From: DSYU01 sp964437595
GTDB lineage: Bacteria; Chloroflexota; Anaerolineae; Anaerolineales; Anaerolineaceae
DNA: 64,000 bases
Assembly (NCBI GenBank): GCA_964437595.1
Contig: CAYTHO010000022.1
Coordinates: 3,064 to 67,063 of the forward strand
Direction: 5' to 3'
The notes under the pieces are model-generated. The model worked only from the letters and a program-made list of their open reading frames with translations, did no database searches and had not been told where the DNA came from. Every line of letters begins with the position of its first letter. Positions within the stretch are counted from its first letter, which is position 1. Below are positions 33,857 through 41,701 of the stretch, piece after piece. Position numbers and translations under genes: made by a program.

Positions 33857-34405
33857 ATGAACTTTATACCGACCGAGATCCCGGATGTTATCGTAATTGA
33901 GCCGCGCGTGTTTGGCGACGCGCGGGGTTTCTTTATGGAAACCTACCAGGCGGAGCTGTTCGCGAAGGCGGGCATCCCCACCCACTTCGTGCAGGATAAT
34001 CACTCCGGCTCGCAGCGCGGCACGCTGCGCGGGCTGCACTACCAGATCTGCCATCCGCAGGGGAAGCTGCTGCGCGTGGTGGCGGGTGAAATATTTGACG
34101 TGGCGGTGGACCTGCGGCGCAGCTCGCCCACCTTTGGAAAATGGATCAGCACCGTACTGAGCGCCGAAAACAAGCGCATGTTATGGGTGCCGGAGGGCTT
34201 TGCCCACGGTTTTTACGTGGTTAGCGAGTGGGCGGAACTGATCTATAAGGTCACCGACTTATACGCTCCGGAATGCGAGCGGTCGCTGCTGTGGAACGAC
34301 CCGCGGCTGCGCGTCGATTGGCCGCTGATCGATGGGCAAATGCCCATTCTCTCCGGGCGGGATGCCAAGGGAATCCCCTTCAGCGAAGCCGAATTATTTG
34401 ACTAA
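33857..34405 (+). CDS. rmlC: dTDP-4-dehydrorhamnose 3,5-epimerase
   Basis: A cupin-fold epimerase of 182 aa, third step of dTDP-L-rhamnose synthesis. Seen motifs are GDARGFFMETYQ (20-31), FVQDNHSGSQRGTLRGLHYQ (44-63, with catalytic His61), GEIFDVAVDLRRSSPTFGKW (77-96) and WVPEGFAHGFYVVSEWAELIYKVTDLYAPECERSLLWNDPRL. The catalytic His-Asp pair and Tyr are present, and the length is normal. It is followed after 17 bases by rmlB with AGGAG. The order rmlC-B-A-D is compact and complete, so the pathway should be functional. Confidence 0.96.
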   Translation: MNFIPTEIPDVIVIEPRVFGDARGFFMETYQAELFAKAGIPTHFVQDNHSGSQRGTLRGLHYQICHPQGKLLRVVAGEIFDVAVDLRRSSPTFGKWISTVLSAENKRMLWVPEGFAHGFYVVSEWAELIYKVTDLYAPECERSLLWNDPRLRVDWPLIDGQMPILSGRDAKGIPFSEAELFD

Positions 34406-34422
34406 AGTTGCAAGGAGAAGCG

Positions 34423-35508
34423 ATGCGCAATGTGCTGGTAACCGGAGGGGCCGGCTTTATCGGCTCAAACTTTGTCCATTACGTCCTGGGGCTTGAGCCG
34501 GACGTGCGCGTGGTCAACCTGGATGCGCTGACGTACGCCGGCAACCTGGAAAACCTGAAGAACCTGCCGGACCCATCCCGCCACACCTTTGTTCAGGGCG
34601 ATATCTGCGACGCGAAGCTGGTGAATGAACTTTTCCACCAGCACCACATCGACACCGTGGTGCATTTCGCCGCCGAATCGCATGTGGACCGGTCGATCCT
34701 GGGGCCGGGGCAGTTTATCCAGACCAATATCATCGGGACGTTTACCCTGCTGGAAGCGGCCCGGCAGTACTGGCTGACCGAGAAGGCGGTAGCGGTCGAG
34801 TCGGCCCACTTCCACCATGTGTCTACCGACGAGGTGTTTGGCACGCTGGGGCCGGGCGACCCGGCTTTTTCGGAGACCACTTCTTACGCGCCCAATTCGC
34901 CCTATTCGGCGTCAAAGGCATCCAGCGATCACCTGGTGCGGGCGTATTACCACACCTACGGCCTGCCGGTGACGGTGACGAACTGCTCGAACAACTACGG
35001 GCCTTACCAGTTCCCGGAAAAGCTGATCCCGCTGATGATCCTCAACGCGCTGGGCGGCAAACCCCTGCCGATCTATGGGGATGGGCAGCAGGTGCGCGAC
35101 TGGCTGTATGTGGAGGATCACTGCGAGGCGATCTGGCTGGTGGCGAACCGGGGCCGCCTGGGCGAAACCTATAACGTAGGCGGCGACAACCAACCGCCCA
35201 ACCTGCAGGTGGTGCGCACCATCTGCGGAATCCTTGATGAGCTGGCCCCGGCGAAAAATGGCGAGGCGTATGATTCGCTGCTGCAGTACGTGAAAGATCG
35301 CCCGGGGCATGACCGCCGCTATGCGATGGACATCCGCAAAATTTTCAACGAACTGGGCTGGCGGCCAAAGCAAACGCTGGAGACCGGCCTGCTCAAGACG
35401 GTTGCCTGGTATCTCGATCACCCGGAATGGGTTGAGTCGGTGAGCACGAAGGAAGATTATTCCGGTTGGATGGAACGCAATTATGCCAATCGTGGAGGGC
35501 AAAAATGA
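34423..35508 (+). CDS. rmlB: dTDP-glucose 4,6-dehydratase
   Basis: An extended short-chain dehydrogenase of 361 aa that converts dTDP-glucose to dTDP-4-keto-6-deoxyglucose. The NAD site GGAGFIGSN lies at 8-16. VNLDALTYAGNLENLKNL and HFAAESHVDRSI are family hallmarks. HVSTDEVFGTLG carries the catalytic Thr/Asp/Glu, and YSASKASSDHLVRAYYHTYGLPVTVTNCSNNYGPYQFPEKLIP has the YxxxK pair. The product feeds both RmlC/RmlD here and the aminosugar pair at 48-50 kb. AGGAG precedes the ATG at 34423, and a TTG 15 bases earlier is not used. The stop overlaps rmlA by four bases (ATGA). Confidence 0.97.
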   Translation: MRNVLVTGGAGFIGSNFVHYVLGLEPDVRVVNLDALTYAGNLENLKNLPDPSRHTFVQGDICDAKLVNELFHQHHIDTVVHFAAESHVDRSILGPGQFIQTNIIGTFTLLEAARQYWLTEKAVAVESAHFHHVSTDEVFGTLGPGDPAFSETTSYAPNSPYSASKASSDHLVRAYYHTYGLPVTVTNCSNNYGPYQFPEKLIPLMILNALGGKPLPIYGDGQQVRDWLYVEDHCEAIWLVANRGRLGETYNVGGDNQPPNLQVVRTICGILDELAPAKNGEAYDSLLQYVKDRPGHDRRYAMDIRKIFNELGWRPKQTLETGLLKTVAWYLDHPEWVESVSTKEDYSGWMERNYANRGGQK

Positions 35509-36371
35509 AAGGGATCATCCTGGCGGGTGGAAAAGGGACGCGGTTATATCCCCTGACCCTGGCGGTGAGCAAGCAGATGCTGCCGGTGTATGACAAGCCG
35601 ATGGTGTATTACCCGCTGTCGATGCTGATGCTGGCGGGAATCCGCGAGGTGCTGGTGATCAGCTCGCCGGAGGATTTGCCGGGTTTCCGGCGGCTGCTGG
35701 GCAGCGGGGCGCAGTGGGGCATGACCTTCAGCTACGCTGAGCAGGCCGAGCCGCGCGGGGTGGCCGAGGCGCTGGTGATTGGCAAAGATTTTGCCGCGGG
35801 CCAACCGGTGTGCTTGATCTTTGGGGATAACATTTTCTACGGGCACGGGCTGCCCGAGATGCTGCGCGAGTCGGCCAAACTGCAGGATGGCGCGATTGTG
35901 TTTGCATACCAGGTGCGCGACCCGGAACGCTACGGCGTGGTGGAGTTTGATGCCAGCGGGAAGGCCCTGAGTATTGAGGAAAAGCCCAAAAAGCCGCGCT
36001 CCAATTATGCCATTCCCGGTATTTACTTTTATGACGGGCAGGCGGCAGGGCTGGTGGCGGCGCAAAAACCATCGGGGCGCGGCGAGCTGGAAATCACCGA
36101 TCTGAACAATACGTACCTCAAGAAGGGCCAGCTGCAGGTGAAGGTGCTGGGGCGCGGGGTGGCCTGGCTAGACGCTGGCACGCACGAGTCGCTCATCCAG
36201 GCGGGAAATTACGTCCAGGCGGTGGAGGAGCGGCAGGGGATGATGATCTCGTGCCCGGAGGAAATTGCCTACCGGATGGGCTTTATCGATGCCGGACAAC
36301 TGCGCAAAGAAGCGCAGAAGATGTCTGGCAACGGTTACGGCGAATACTTGCTGCGGCTGCTGGAGGAATGA
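35505..36371 (+). CDS. rmlA: Glucose-1-phosphate thymidylyltransferase
   Basis: A nucleotidyltransferase of 288 aa, first step from glucose-1-phosphate and dTTP to dTDP-glucose. MKGIILAGGKGTRLYPLT (1-18) is the nucleotide-binding signature. VYDKPMVYYPLSMLMLAGIREVLVISSPED, LIFGDNIFYGHGLPEML (metal Asp) and EEKPKKPRSNYAIPGIYFYD are all canonical RmlA. GVAWLDAGTHESLIQAGNYVQAVEERQGM ends the core. Length is standard. ATGA overlap with rmlB and one-base overlap with rmlD show tight coupling. Confidence 0.97.
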   Translation: MKGIILAGGKGTRLYPLTLAVSKQMLPVYDKPMVYYPLSMLMLAGIREVLVISSPEDLPGFRRLLGSGAQWGMTFSYAEQAEPRGVAEALVIGKDFAAGQPVCLIFGDNIFYGHGLPEMLRESAKLQDGAIVFAYQVRDPERYGVVEFDASGKALSIEEKPKKPRSNYAIPGIYFYDGQAAGLVAAQKPSGRGELEITDLNNTYLKKGQLQVKVLGRGVAWLDAGTHESLIQAGNYVQAVEERQGMMISCPEEIAYRMGFIDAGQLRKEAQKMSGNGYGEYLLRLLEE

Positions 36372-37243
36372 TGCGCATTCTGGTACTGGGAAATACCGGG
36401 CAGGTGGGCTGGGAGGCGCAGCGGGCGCTGTCGACGCTGGGCGAGGTGACCGGGCTGGATTACCCGCAGGTGGATTTTACCCGCCCGGAGCAGCTTTCCA
36501 GGCAGGTGATGGAGCTGCGCCCGCAGGTGATCTATAACGCGGTGGCGTATACCGCGGTCGACCAGGCGGAAAGCGAGCCCGAACGGGCGCGGGTGATCAA
36601 CGCCGCGTCGGCGGGCGTGCTGGCGCAGGCTGCCGCGCGCCTGGGGGCCGTGCTGGTTCATTTTTCCACCGACTATATATTTGATGGGGCTAAAGGCAGC
36701 CCCTACCTGGAGACGGACCCGGCCAACCCGCTGAACGTGTACGGGCTGACCAAGCTGGAAGGCGAGCAGATGATCCAGCAGGTGGACTGCGCGCACCTGA
36801 TCCTGCGCACCGCGTGGGTGTACTCGATGCGCGGCGACAGCTTTGTGAATAAGGTGCTGCGCTGGGCCAAGGACCGCACCTCGCTGCGGGTGGTATCAGA
36901 CCAGGTGAGCAACCCCACCTGGGCGCGCATGCTGGCGGAGATCACCGCGCAGGCGCTGGCGATGGGCCAGGGCGACCTGGTTGATTTTATCCGCGAGCGG
37001 CGGGGCGTGTATCACCTGGCGGGGGACGGCGCCGCCAGCCGGATGGAGTGGGCGCAGGAAATTTTGAAGCTCCGCCCGTTTGACGACCACGCGGTGGAAG
37101 TGCTGCCCGCCAGCAGCGATGAATTCCCTTCGCCGGCAAACCGCCCGCTGGTTTCGGAGATGGACTGTGGTTTATTCATGCGCACCTTTGGCCTGCGGCT
37201 GCCTGAGTGGAAAGAAGCGCTAAAGCTGGCGTTAGCATGGTAA
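36371..37243 (+). CDS. rmlD: dTDP-4-dehydrorhamnose reductase
   Basis: A short-chain reductase of 290 aa that completes dTDP-L-rhamnose. MRILVLGNTGQVGWEAQRAL has the NADPH loop. IYNAVAYTAVDQAESEPERARVINA, HFSTDYIFDGAKGSPYLETDPANPLNVYGLTKLEGEQ (with the Y-G-x-T-K catalytic pair) and RTAWVYSMRGDSFVNKVLRWA are family signatures. Two in-frame ATGs are adjacent (36368, 36371), either of which overlaps the rmlA stop. It closes the rml cluster, and the next gene is a glycosyltransferase. Confidence 0.95.
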   Translation: MRILVLGNTGQVGWEAQRALSTLGEVTGLDYPQVDFTRPEQLSRQVMELRPQVIYNAVAYTAVDQAESEPERARVINAASAGVLAQAAARLGAVLVHFSTDYIFDGAKGSPYLETDPANPLNVYGLTKLEGEQMIQQVDCAHLILRTAWVYSMRGDSFVNKVLRWAKDRTSLRVVSDQVSNPTWARMLAEITAQALAMGQGDLVDFIRERRGVYHLAGDGAASRMEWAQEILKLRPFDDHAVEVLPASSDEFPSPANRPLVSEMDCGLFMRTFGLRLPEWKEALKLALAW

Positions 37244-37283
37244 AGCTCGCGGTGGCATGGTAGATCCGGCACAGGAGTTGTTC

Positions 37284-40200
37284 ATGATGGGTAGCTCGAA
37301 ACAAATCATTGCGGCCTATACAGCCGACCTGTGGGAGCATGTTTGCCCAACGATACGGATCAGCGAGCCGCTGCAGGCTGCCGGTTTTGAGGTGGCGCGC
37401 GGCGCTGCCTGGACGGAAGGCGGGCTGGAGGTTGACCTGGACATGATCCCCGGCGCGGACTACGTGCTGATCGCCAGGGACTTTGCCAGCCGGTCGGAAC
37501 AGTACGCGGCGATCATCGAAGCCGCCCGGGGGCACAACAAGCCGGTGATCTACGAGCTGGATGACCTGCTGGTGGATTTGCCAGCGCACCACCCAGACGT
37601 GGATCACTACCTGTCGATTAAGCCGGGGGTAATCCAGGCAGTGGTGGACGCGGACCTGGTTACGGTGAGCACCAGCGGGCTGGCGGAATTTCTGAGGCCG
37701 TTGAATCCTAATATCGAGGTGCTGCCGAACTGCCTGGTCGACCGGTTCTGGAAGTTCCCGGCTCTACCGTCCGCGGAGGAAGCAATCCCTGCGGAAGAGA
37801 TCCGCCCGGTGCGGATTGGCTATATGGGCGGGCACGGGCACAAGCCGGACCTGGCGGAAGTGATCCCGGTGCTGGAACGCATCCTGGAGAAATACGGCGC
37901 GCGGGTGGAGCTGATGTTCTGGGGGCTGCGCGCGCCGGATGCGCTGGAAGGCCGGGAGAACGTGCGCTGGACGATCCCGTACCTGGTGGAGTATGAGGCT
38001 TTTACCGAGTATTTTCTGAGCCAGTCGGCGGATATATTTATCGCTCCGCTGCGCGACAACCGCTTCAACCGCTGCAAAAGCGCGTTGAAGTATCTCGAGT
38101 ATAGCGCGTTTGGCGTGCCCGGGGTTTACGCCGACCTGCCCGCTTACCGTGAGCTGATTACCAGCGGCGAGAACGGCTACCTGGCAGCCACCCCCGCGGA
38201 ATGGGAGTCGGCGCTGAGCGCGCTGATCGAGGATGCCGCCCTGCGCGCAAAGGTCGGGGCGGGCGCGCAAAAGATGGTGCGGGAAAAACACCTGCTGTCG
38301 GCCAACGCCCAGCGCTGGAAGGCCGCTTACCAGAGTCTATCCCAGCCGCTTGCCGCCCGCGACCGGCTGGCCGAGCGCACGCTGGAAAATGAACACCTGC
38401 GCGGCTGGTACGGCGAGGTCGCCGCGCGGTTCGCGGAGGAGAAGAAAGCCAGGATCGCGGGTGAAGAAGCGCTGCGCCTGAAGGAAGGTGAGCTGCACCA
38501 GCGCGATTTTGAGCTGCAGCATATGACCAACGTGGCGAACTCGCTGCGCAGCCAGATCGAGGGGATTGTCAACAGCCGGGGGTGGAAGGCGCTGCAAAAG
38601 GTGTACGAACTGCGTGTGAAGCTGCTGCCGCATGGAAGCAAAAGAGAGCGGCTGCTGCGCCTGGGATACAAGAGCCTTATCACCCTGCGGCGCGAAGGCC
38701 CGCGCGCGCTGGCGCGCAAGGTAGGAAACAAGATCCTGGGGCGGCAGGAGCCTCTGGAGCTGACCCAGACCGCCGAACACCGCCTGGTGAACTTCTCGGT
38801 GGAGCCCGGCGCACTGCAACCCGGCCCGCTGGTCAGCGTGGTGATTTGCCGCCCGCTGTTCGATGGCGACGTGGAAGATGTGGTGGGGTGGGTTTCGGCG
38901 CCGGCGAACCCTACCTGTGAAGTGGTGGTGTGGGACACGGCTGAACAGCAGGCCTGGAAAGCCGGCAGCGAGGCAGAAAAGCACGCCGCCGTTGATTTTG
39001 AAGCCTTGAAAGGCTTTTTGCGGGGTAAGTACGTCTGTTTTGCCTCCGCTGACCTGCTGGCGCAGGCTCCCACCTACTTGCAGGCTAACGTCGCCGCGCT
39101 GGAAACGGAAGCGCTGGCCTTTACCGTCAACATCCACTGGATGGAGACGGGCGTGGTGGAGAAGGTGCAGTCGGGGCTGCTGCCGGGCGGCCCGCAGGCG
39201 CCGCTGCTGCGGCAGGTGGCGCGCAAAGACTGCATCGGCGGCGATATGCGGATCGACCTTTCCGGCTGTGCGGCGGAGGCGTTTGCCGCCGGGAAGTTCG
39301 TGCTCAACGAGACCGCTCAGCCAGACGCCCTGCAGGATTGGCCGTACCAGCCTGCCCCGGCTGGCTTTGAACTGGTAGTGGATGGGCAGTGGATTTTGGG
39401 CTGCCGCGAGGCGAAAAAGGACCGCCTGCCGGTGCAGCACGTTATTCATCCGGCAGACACGGTGCTGCCAGCCACAGCCCTGGAAGGTTCAAAGCCGGTG
39501 ATCCTGGTGCTGATCCAGTTTATGGCGGTGGGCGGGGCGGAGCGGCTGCACCTGGAACTGTTCGACCACATGAAGGATGAGTTTACCTTTGTGATTGCCA
39601 GCATGGAGCGCCAGGCCAGCCCGTTGGGCACCACGGCGGACAATTTCCGCAAAGTCACCCCGTATGTGTATTCGCTGGCGGCGTTCTTGAACCCGGCGCT
39701 CAATTATTCTTTCCTCGTCCACCTGATCCAGCGCTTCCAGCCCAAGGCGCTGTATATCCCGCAGGGCTCTACCTGGATCTACCAGTCGATGTACCAGCTG
39801 CACGCCGACTTCCCCACGCTGCGCATGGTGCACCAGGTGTACGATCACCAGTTCGGCTGGATCAACCACTTAGACCAGGGCGTGGTCAGCAGCCTCAGCG
39901 GGCACATTGGAGCTAACGCGAAAATACTGGATGCGTACCGGCAAAAAGGCGCGCCGCCGGAGCAGGTCTATCTCATCGATCACTGCTTCAACGTGGACCA
40001 GTTCGACCCCGAGCAGTACAGCGCGGAAGAAAAAGAGGCGATCAAAACCCGGCTGGGGCTGCCCCTGGGCAAGCGGATTGTGGCGTTTATTGGCCGGATC
40101 CATCCGCAGAAGCGCCCGATGGACTTTGTCGAACTGTCGAGGCGTTTCGCTTCAGATCCATCGATCCACTTTCTGATGGTGGGCGATGGCCCGCTGGCCG

Positions 40201-40607
40201 GCGTGGTGGAAGAATATGTGCAAAAGAACCAGCCTGCCAATCTCACGGTGCGGCCATTCCATAAACCGGTCACCGAGATATTCTCGGTGATGGACGTGAT
40301 GGTGCTGCCCTCCGAGTATGAGGCGATGCCGCTGGTGATTTTAGAGACGCAGGCGATGGGCAAGCCGGTGGTGGTCACCGATGTAGGCTCGAACCGCAGC
40401 GTGGTGGAAGATACCGGCGGCGGGGTGGTGGTGGCGAAGATCGGCGATATCAAGGCGCTGAGTGACGGATTGATGCAGGTATTTGCCCAACCGATCGACG
40501 GCGCGCGGGTACGCGAAAAGACCCGCGAGCGGTTCAACACGGGTAAAATCGCCGCCCAGTACCGGGCCGCATTTTTGGGCGACCAGACTGGCGGCGGCGC
40601 CATATAA
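37284..40607 (+). CDS. Three-domain glycosyltransferase
   Basis: A 1107-aa protein. Residues 1-350 form a GT-B-type domain with PVIYELDDLLVDLP, VSTSGLAEFLRPLN, IGYMGGHGHKPDL and CKSALKYLEYSAFGVPGVYAD. It closely resembles the separate glycosyltransferase at 55925-57238. Residues about 365-430 are helical and highly charged. Residues about 510-680 look like a worn GT2 fold (PLVSVVICRPL...CEVVVWD...KYVCFASADLL) lacking a clear DxD. Residues 735-1100 are a GT4 domain with VLIQFMAVGGAERLH, AFIGRIHPQKRP, VGDGPL and the E-x7-E motif YEAMPLVILETQAMG. AGGAG lies seven bases before the ATG at 37284, and a frame start 27 bases earlier lacks a ribosome site. Probably adds two sugars in sequence. Confidence 0.87.
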   Translation: MMGSSKQIIAAYTADLWEHVCPTIRISEPLQAAGFEVARGAAWTEGGLEVDLDMIPGADYVLIARDFASRSEQYAAIIEAARGHNKPVIYELDDLLVDLPAHHPDVDHYLSIKPGVIQAVVDADLVTVSTSGLAEFLRPLNPNIEVLPNCLVDRFWKFPALPSAEEAIPAEEIRPVRIGYMGGHGHKPDLAEVIPVLERILEKYGARVELMFWGLRAPDALEGRENVRWTIPYLVEYEAFTEYFLSQSADIFIAPLRDNRFNRCKSALKYLEYSAFGVPGVYADLPAYRELITSGENGYLAATPAEWESALSALIEDAALRAKVGAGAQKMVREKHLLSANAQRWKAAYQSLSQPLAARDRLAERTLENEHLRGWYGEVAARFAEEKKARIAGEEALRLKEGELHQRDFELQHMTNVANSLRSQIEGIVNSRGWKALQKVYELRVKLLPHGSKRERLLRLGYKSLITLRREGPRALARKVGNKILGRQEPLELTQTAEHRLVNFSVEPGALQPGPLVSVVICRPLFDGDVEDVVGWVSAPANPTCEVVVWDTAEQQAWKAGSEAEKHAAVDFEALKGFLRGKYVCFASADLLAQAPTYLQANVAALETEALAFTVNIHWMETGVVEKVQSGLLPGGPQAPLLRQVARKDCIGGDMRIDLSGCAAEAFAAGKFVLNETAQPDALQDWPYQPAPAGFELVVDGQWILGCREAKKDRLPVQHVIHPADTVLPATALEGSKPVILVLIQFMAVGGAERLHLELFDHMKDEFTFVIASMERQASPLGTTADNFRKVTPYVYSLAAFLNPALNYSFLVHLIQRFQPKALYIPQGSTWIYQSMYQLHADFPTLRMVHQVYDHQFGWINHLDQGVVSSLSGHIGANAKILDAYRQKGAPPEQVYLIDHCFNVDQFDPEQYSAEEKEAIKTRLGLPLGKRIVAFIGRIHPQKRPMDFVELSRRFASDPSIHFLMVGDGPLAGVVEEYVQKNQPANLTVRPFHKPVTEIFSVMDVMVLPSEYEAMPLVILETQAMGKPVVVTDVGSNRSVVEDTGGGVVVAKIGDIKALSDGLMQVFAQPIDGARVREKTRERFNTGKIAAQYRAAFLGDQTGGGAI

Positions 40608-40648
40608 ATGGCGACGCCAAGTAATTCTGGAAAAGGACCGCGATCGAT

Positions 40649-41701
40649 ATGCCAAAAATCTCGGTAATCATTCCCTCATATAACCATGAGAGGTTTATTG
40701 GTAGTGCGGTACAAAGCGTCCTCGACCAGACCGAAGGCGATTTGGAACTGATTGTCGTCGACGATGGCTCGAAAGACAACAGCCTGGATGTGCTGCGGGG
40801 CTTTCATGATCCGAGGATCAAGATCCACGCGCAGGAGAACCGCGGCGCGCACGCGGCAATCAACCAGGGCTTGCAGATAGCCGCCAGCCCGTACCTGGCC
40901 ATTCTCAACTCGGATGACCTGTACACGCCAGACCGGCTGGCGACGCTTTTAGCGATCCTGGAAAAAGACCCCAGTGTTGGATTATGCGGCTCGTATATCG
41001 AGGTGATCGATGTGGAGGGCAAAACCCTGGGGGTGAAGCACGGCTACCACGACCTGGAACCCTGGACGCTGCCGCACGCGGAGCGCAGTTTCCGCGCCGG
41101 GGAAGACCTGCACGCGGCGCTGCTGACCGAGAATTACTGGTCGACTACCTCGAACTACGTTTTTTCGCGGGAATGGTACGAGAAGGTAGGCGCGTTCCAG
41201 CCGCTGCGCTACGTGCATGATTGGGATTTTGCCCTGCGAATGAGCCGCCAGGCGGGCCTGTACCTGCACCCGGAACCGTTGATGAAGTACCGCATTCACA
41301 GTTCCAACACCATCCGCGAGAACCAGGCGGCAATGATCTTTGAAATCTGCTGGATTCTGGCGGTGCACCTGCCCGAGCAGGTGACGACCGGCTGGTTCAA
41401 TGACCGGCCCCGCGCAGAGCGGCTGACGCAACTGCTGCATTCCATCCATGTTTTCGACATGGACCGCGTGCTGTCGGTGATGCTGGCCCAGCGCCTGAAT
41501 GATCATCCAGACCTGGCCCTGCGGCTGCTGGACCCGGGCGATGCGCTGCGGGCCGCCTACCTGGAATATATCACGGAAGCGCTCAGCAGTCCGGCTGCCG
41601 GGCAGGGCGCGGCAGTCCCTGCCCCGGCGCAGACAGCCGGGCGGTGGGCCCGGCTGCTGCGGAAGATTGCTAACCGGTTGAAGCGGGCGCTTAACGGCTG
41701 A
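40649..41701 (+). CDS. Glycosyltransferase family 2
   Basis: A 350-aa GT-A enzyme. ISVIIPSYNHERFIGSAVQSVLDQT (4-28), LELIVVDDGSKDNSLDVL, NRGAHAAINQGLQIA and LNSDDLYTPDRL (the D-x-D equivalent SDD near 92) form the nucleotide-sugar site. The acceptor region includes RYVHDWDFALRMSRQAG with the ED/HDWD catalytic base. There is no membrane span. The substrate is not known. The gene sits 41 bases after the three-domain enzyme and overlaps the convergent beta-helix gene by 11 bases at its end. Confidence 0.92.
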   Translation: MPKISVIIPSYNHERFIGSAVQSVLDQTEGDLELIVVDDGSKDNSLDVLRGFHDPRIKIHAQENRGAHAAINQGLQIAASPYLAILNSDDLYTPDRLATLLAILEKDPSVGLCGSYIEVIDVEGKTLGVKHGYHDLEPWTLPHAERSFRAGEDLHAALLTENYWSTTSNYVFSREWYEKVGAFQPLRYVHDWDFALRMSRQAGLYLHPEPLMKYRIHSSNTIRENQAAMIFEICWILAVHLPEQVTTGWFNDRPRAERLTQLLHSIHVFDMDRVLSVMLAQRLNDHPDLALRLLDPGDALRAAYLEYITEALSSPAAGQGAAVPAPAQTAGRWARLLRKIANRLKRALNG

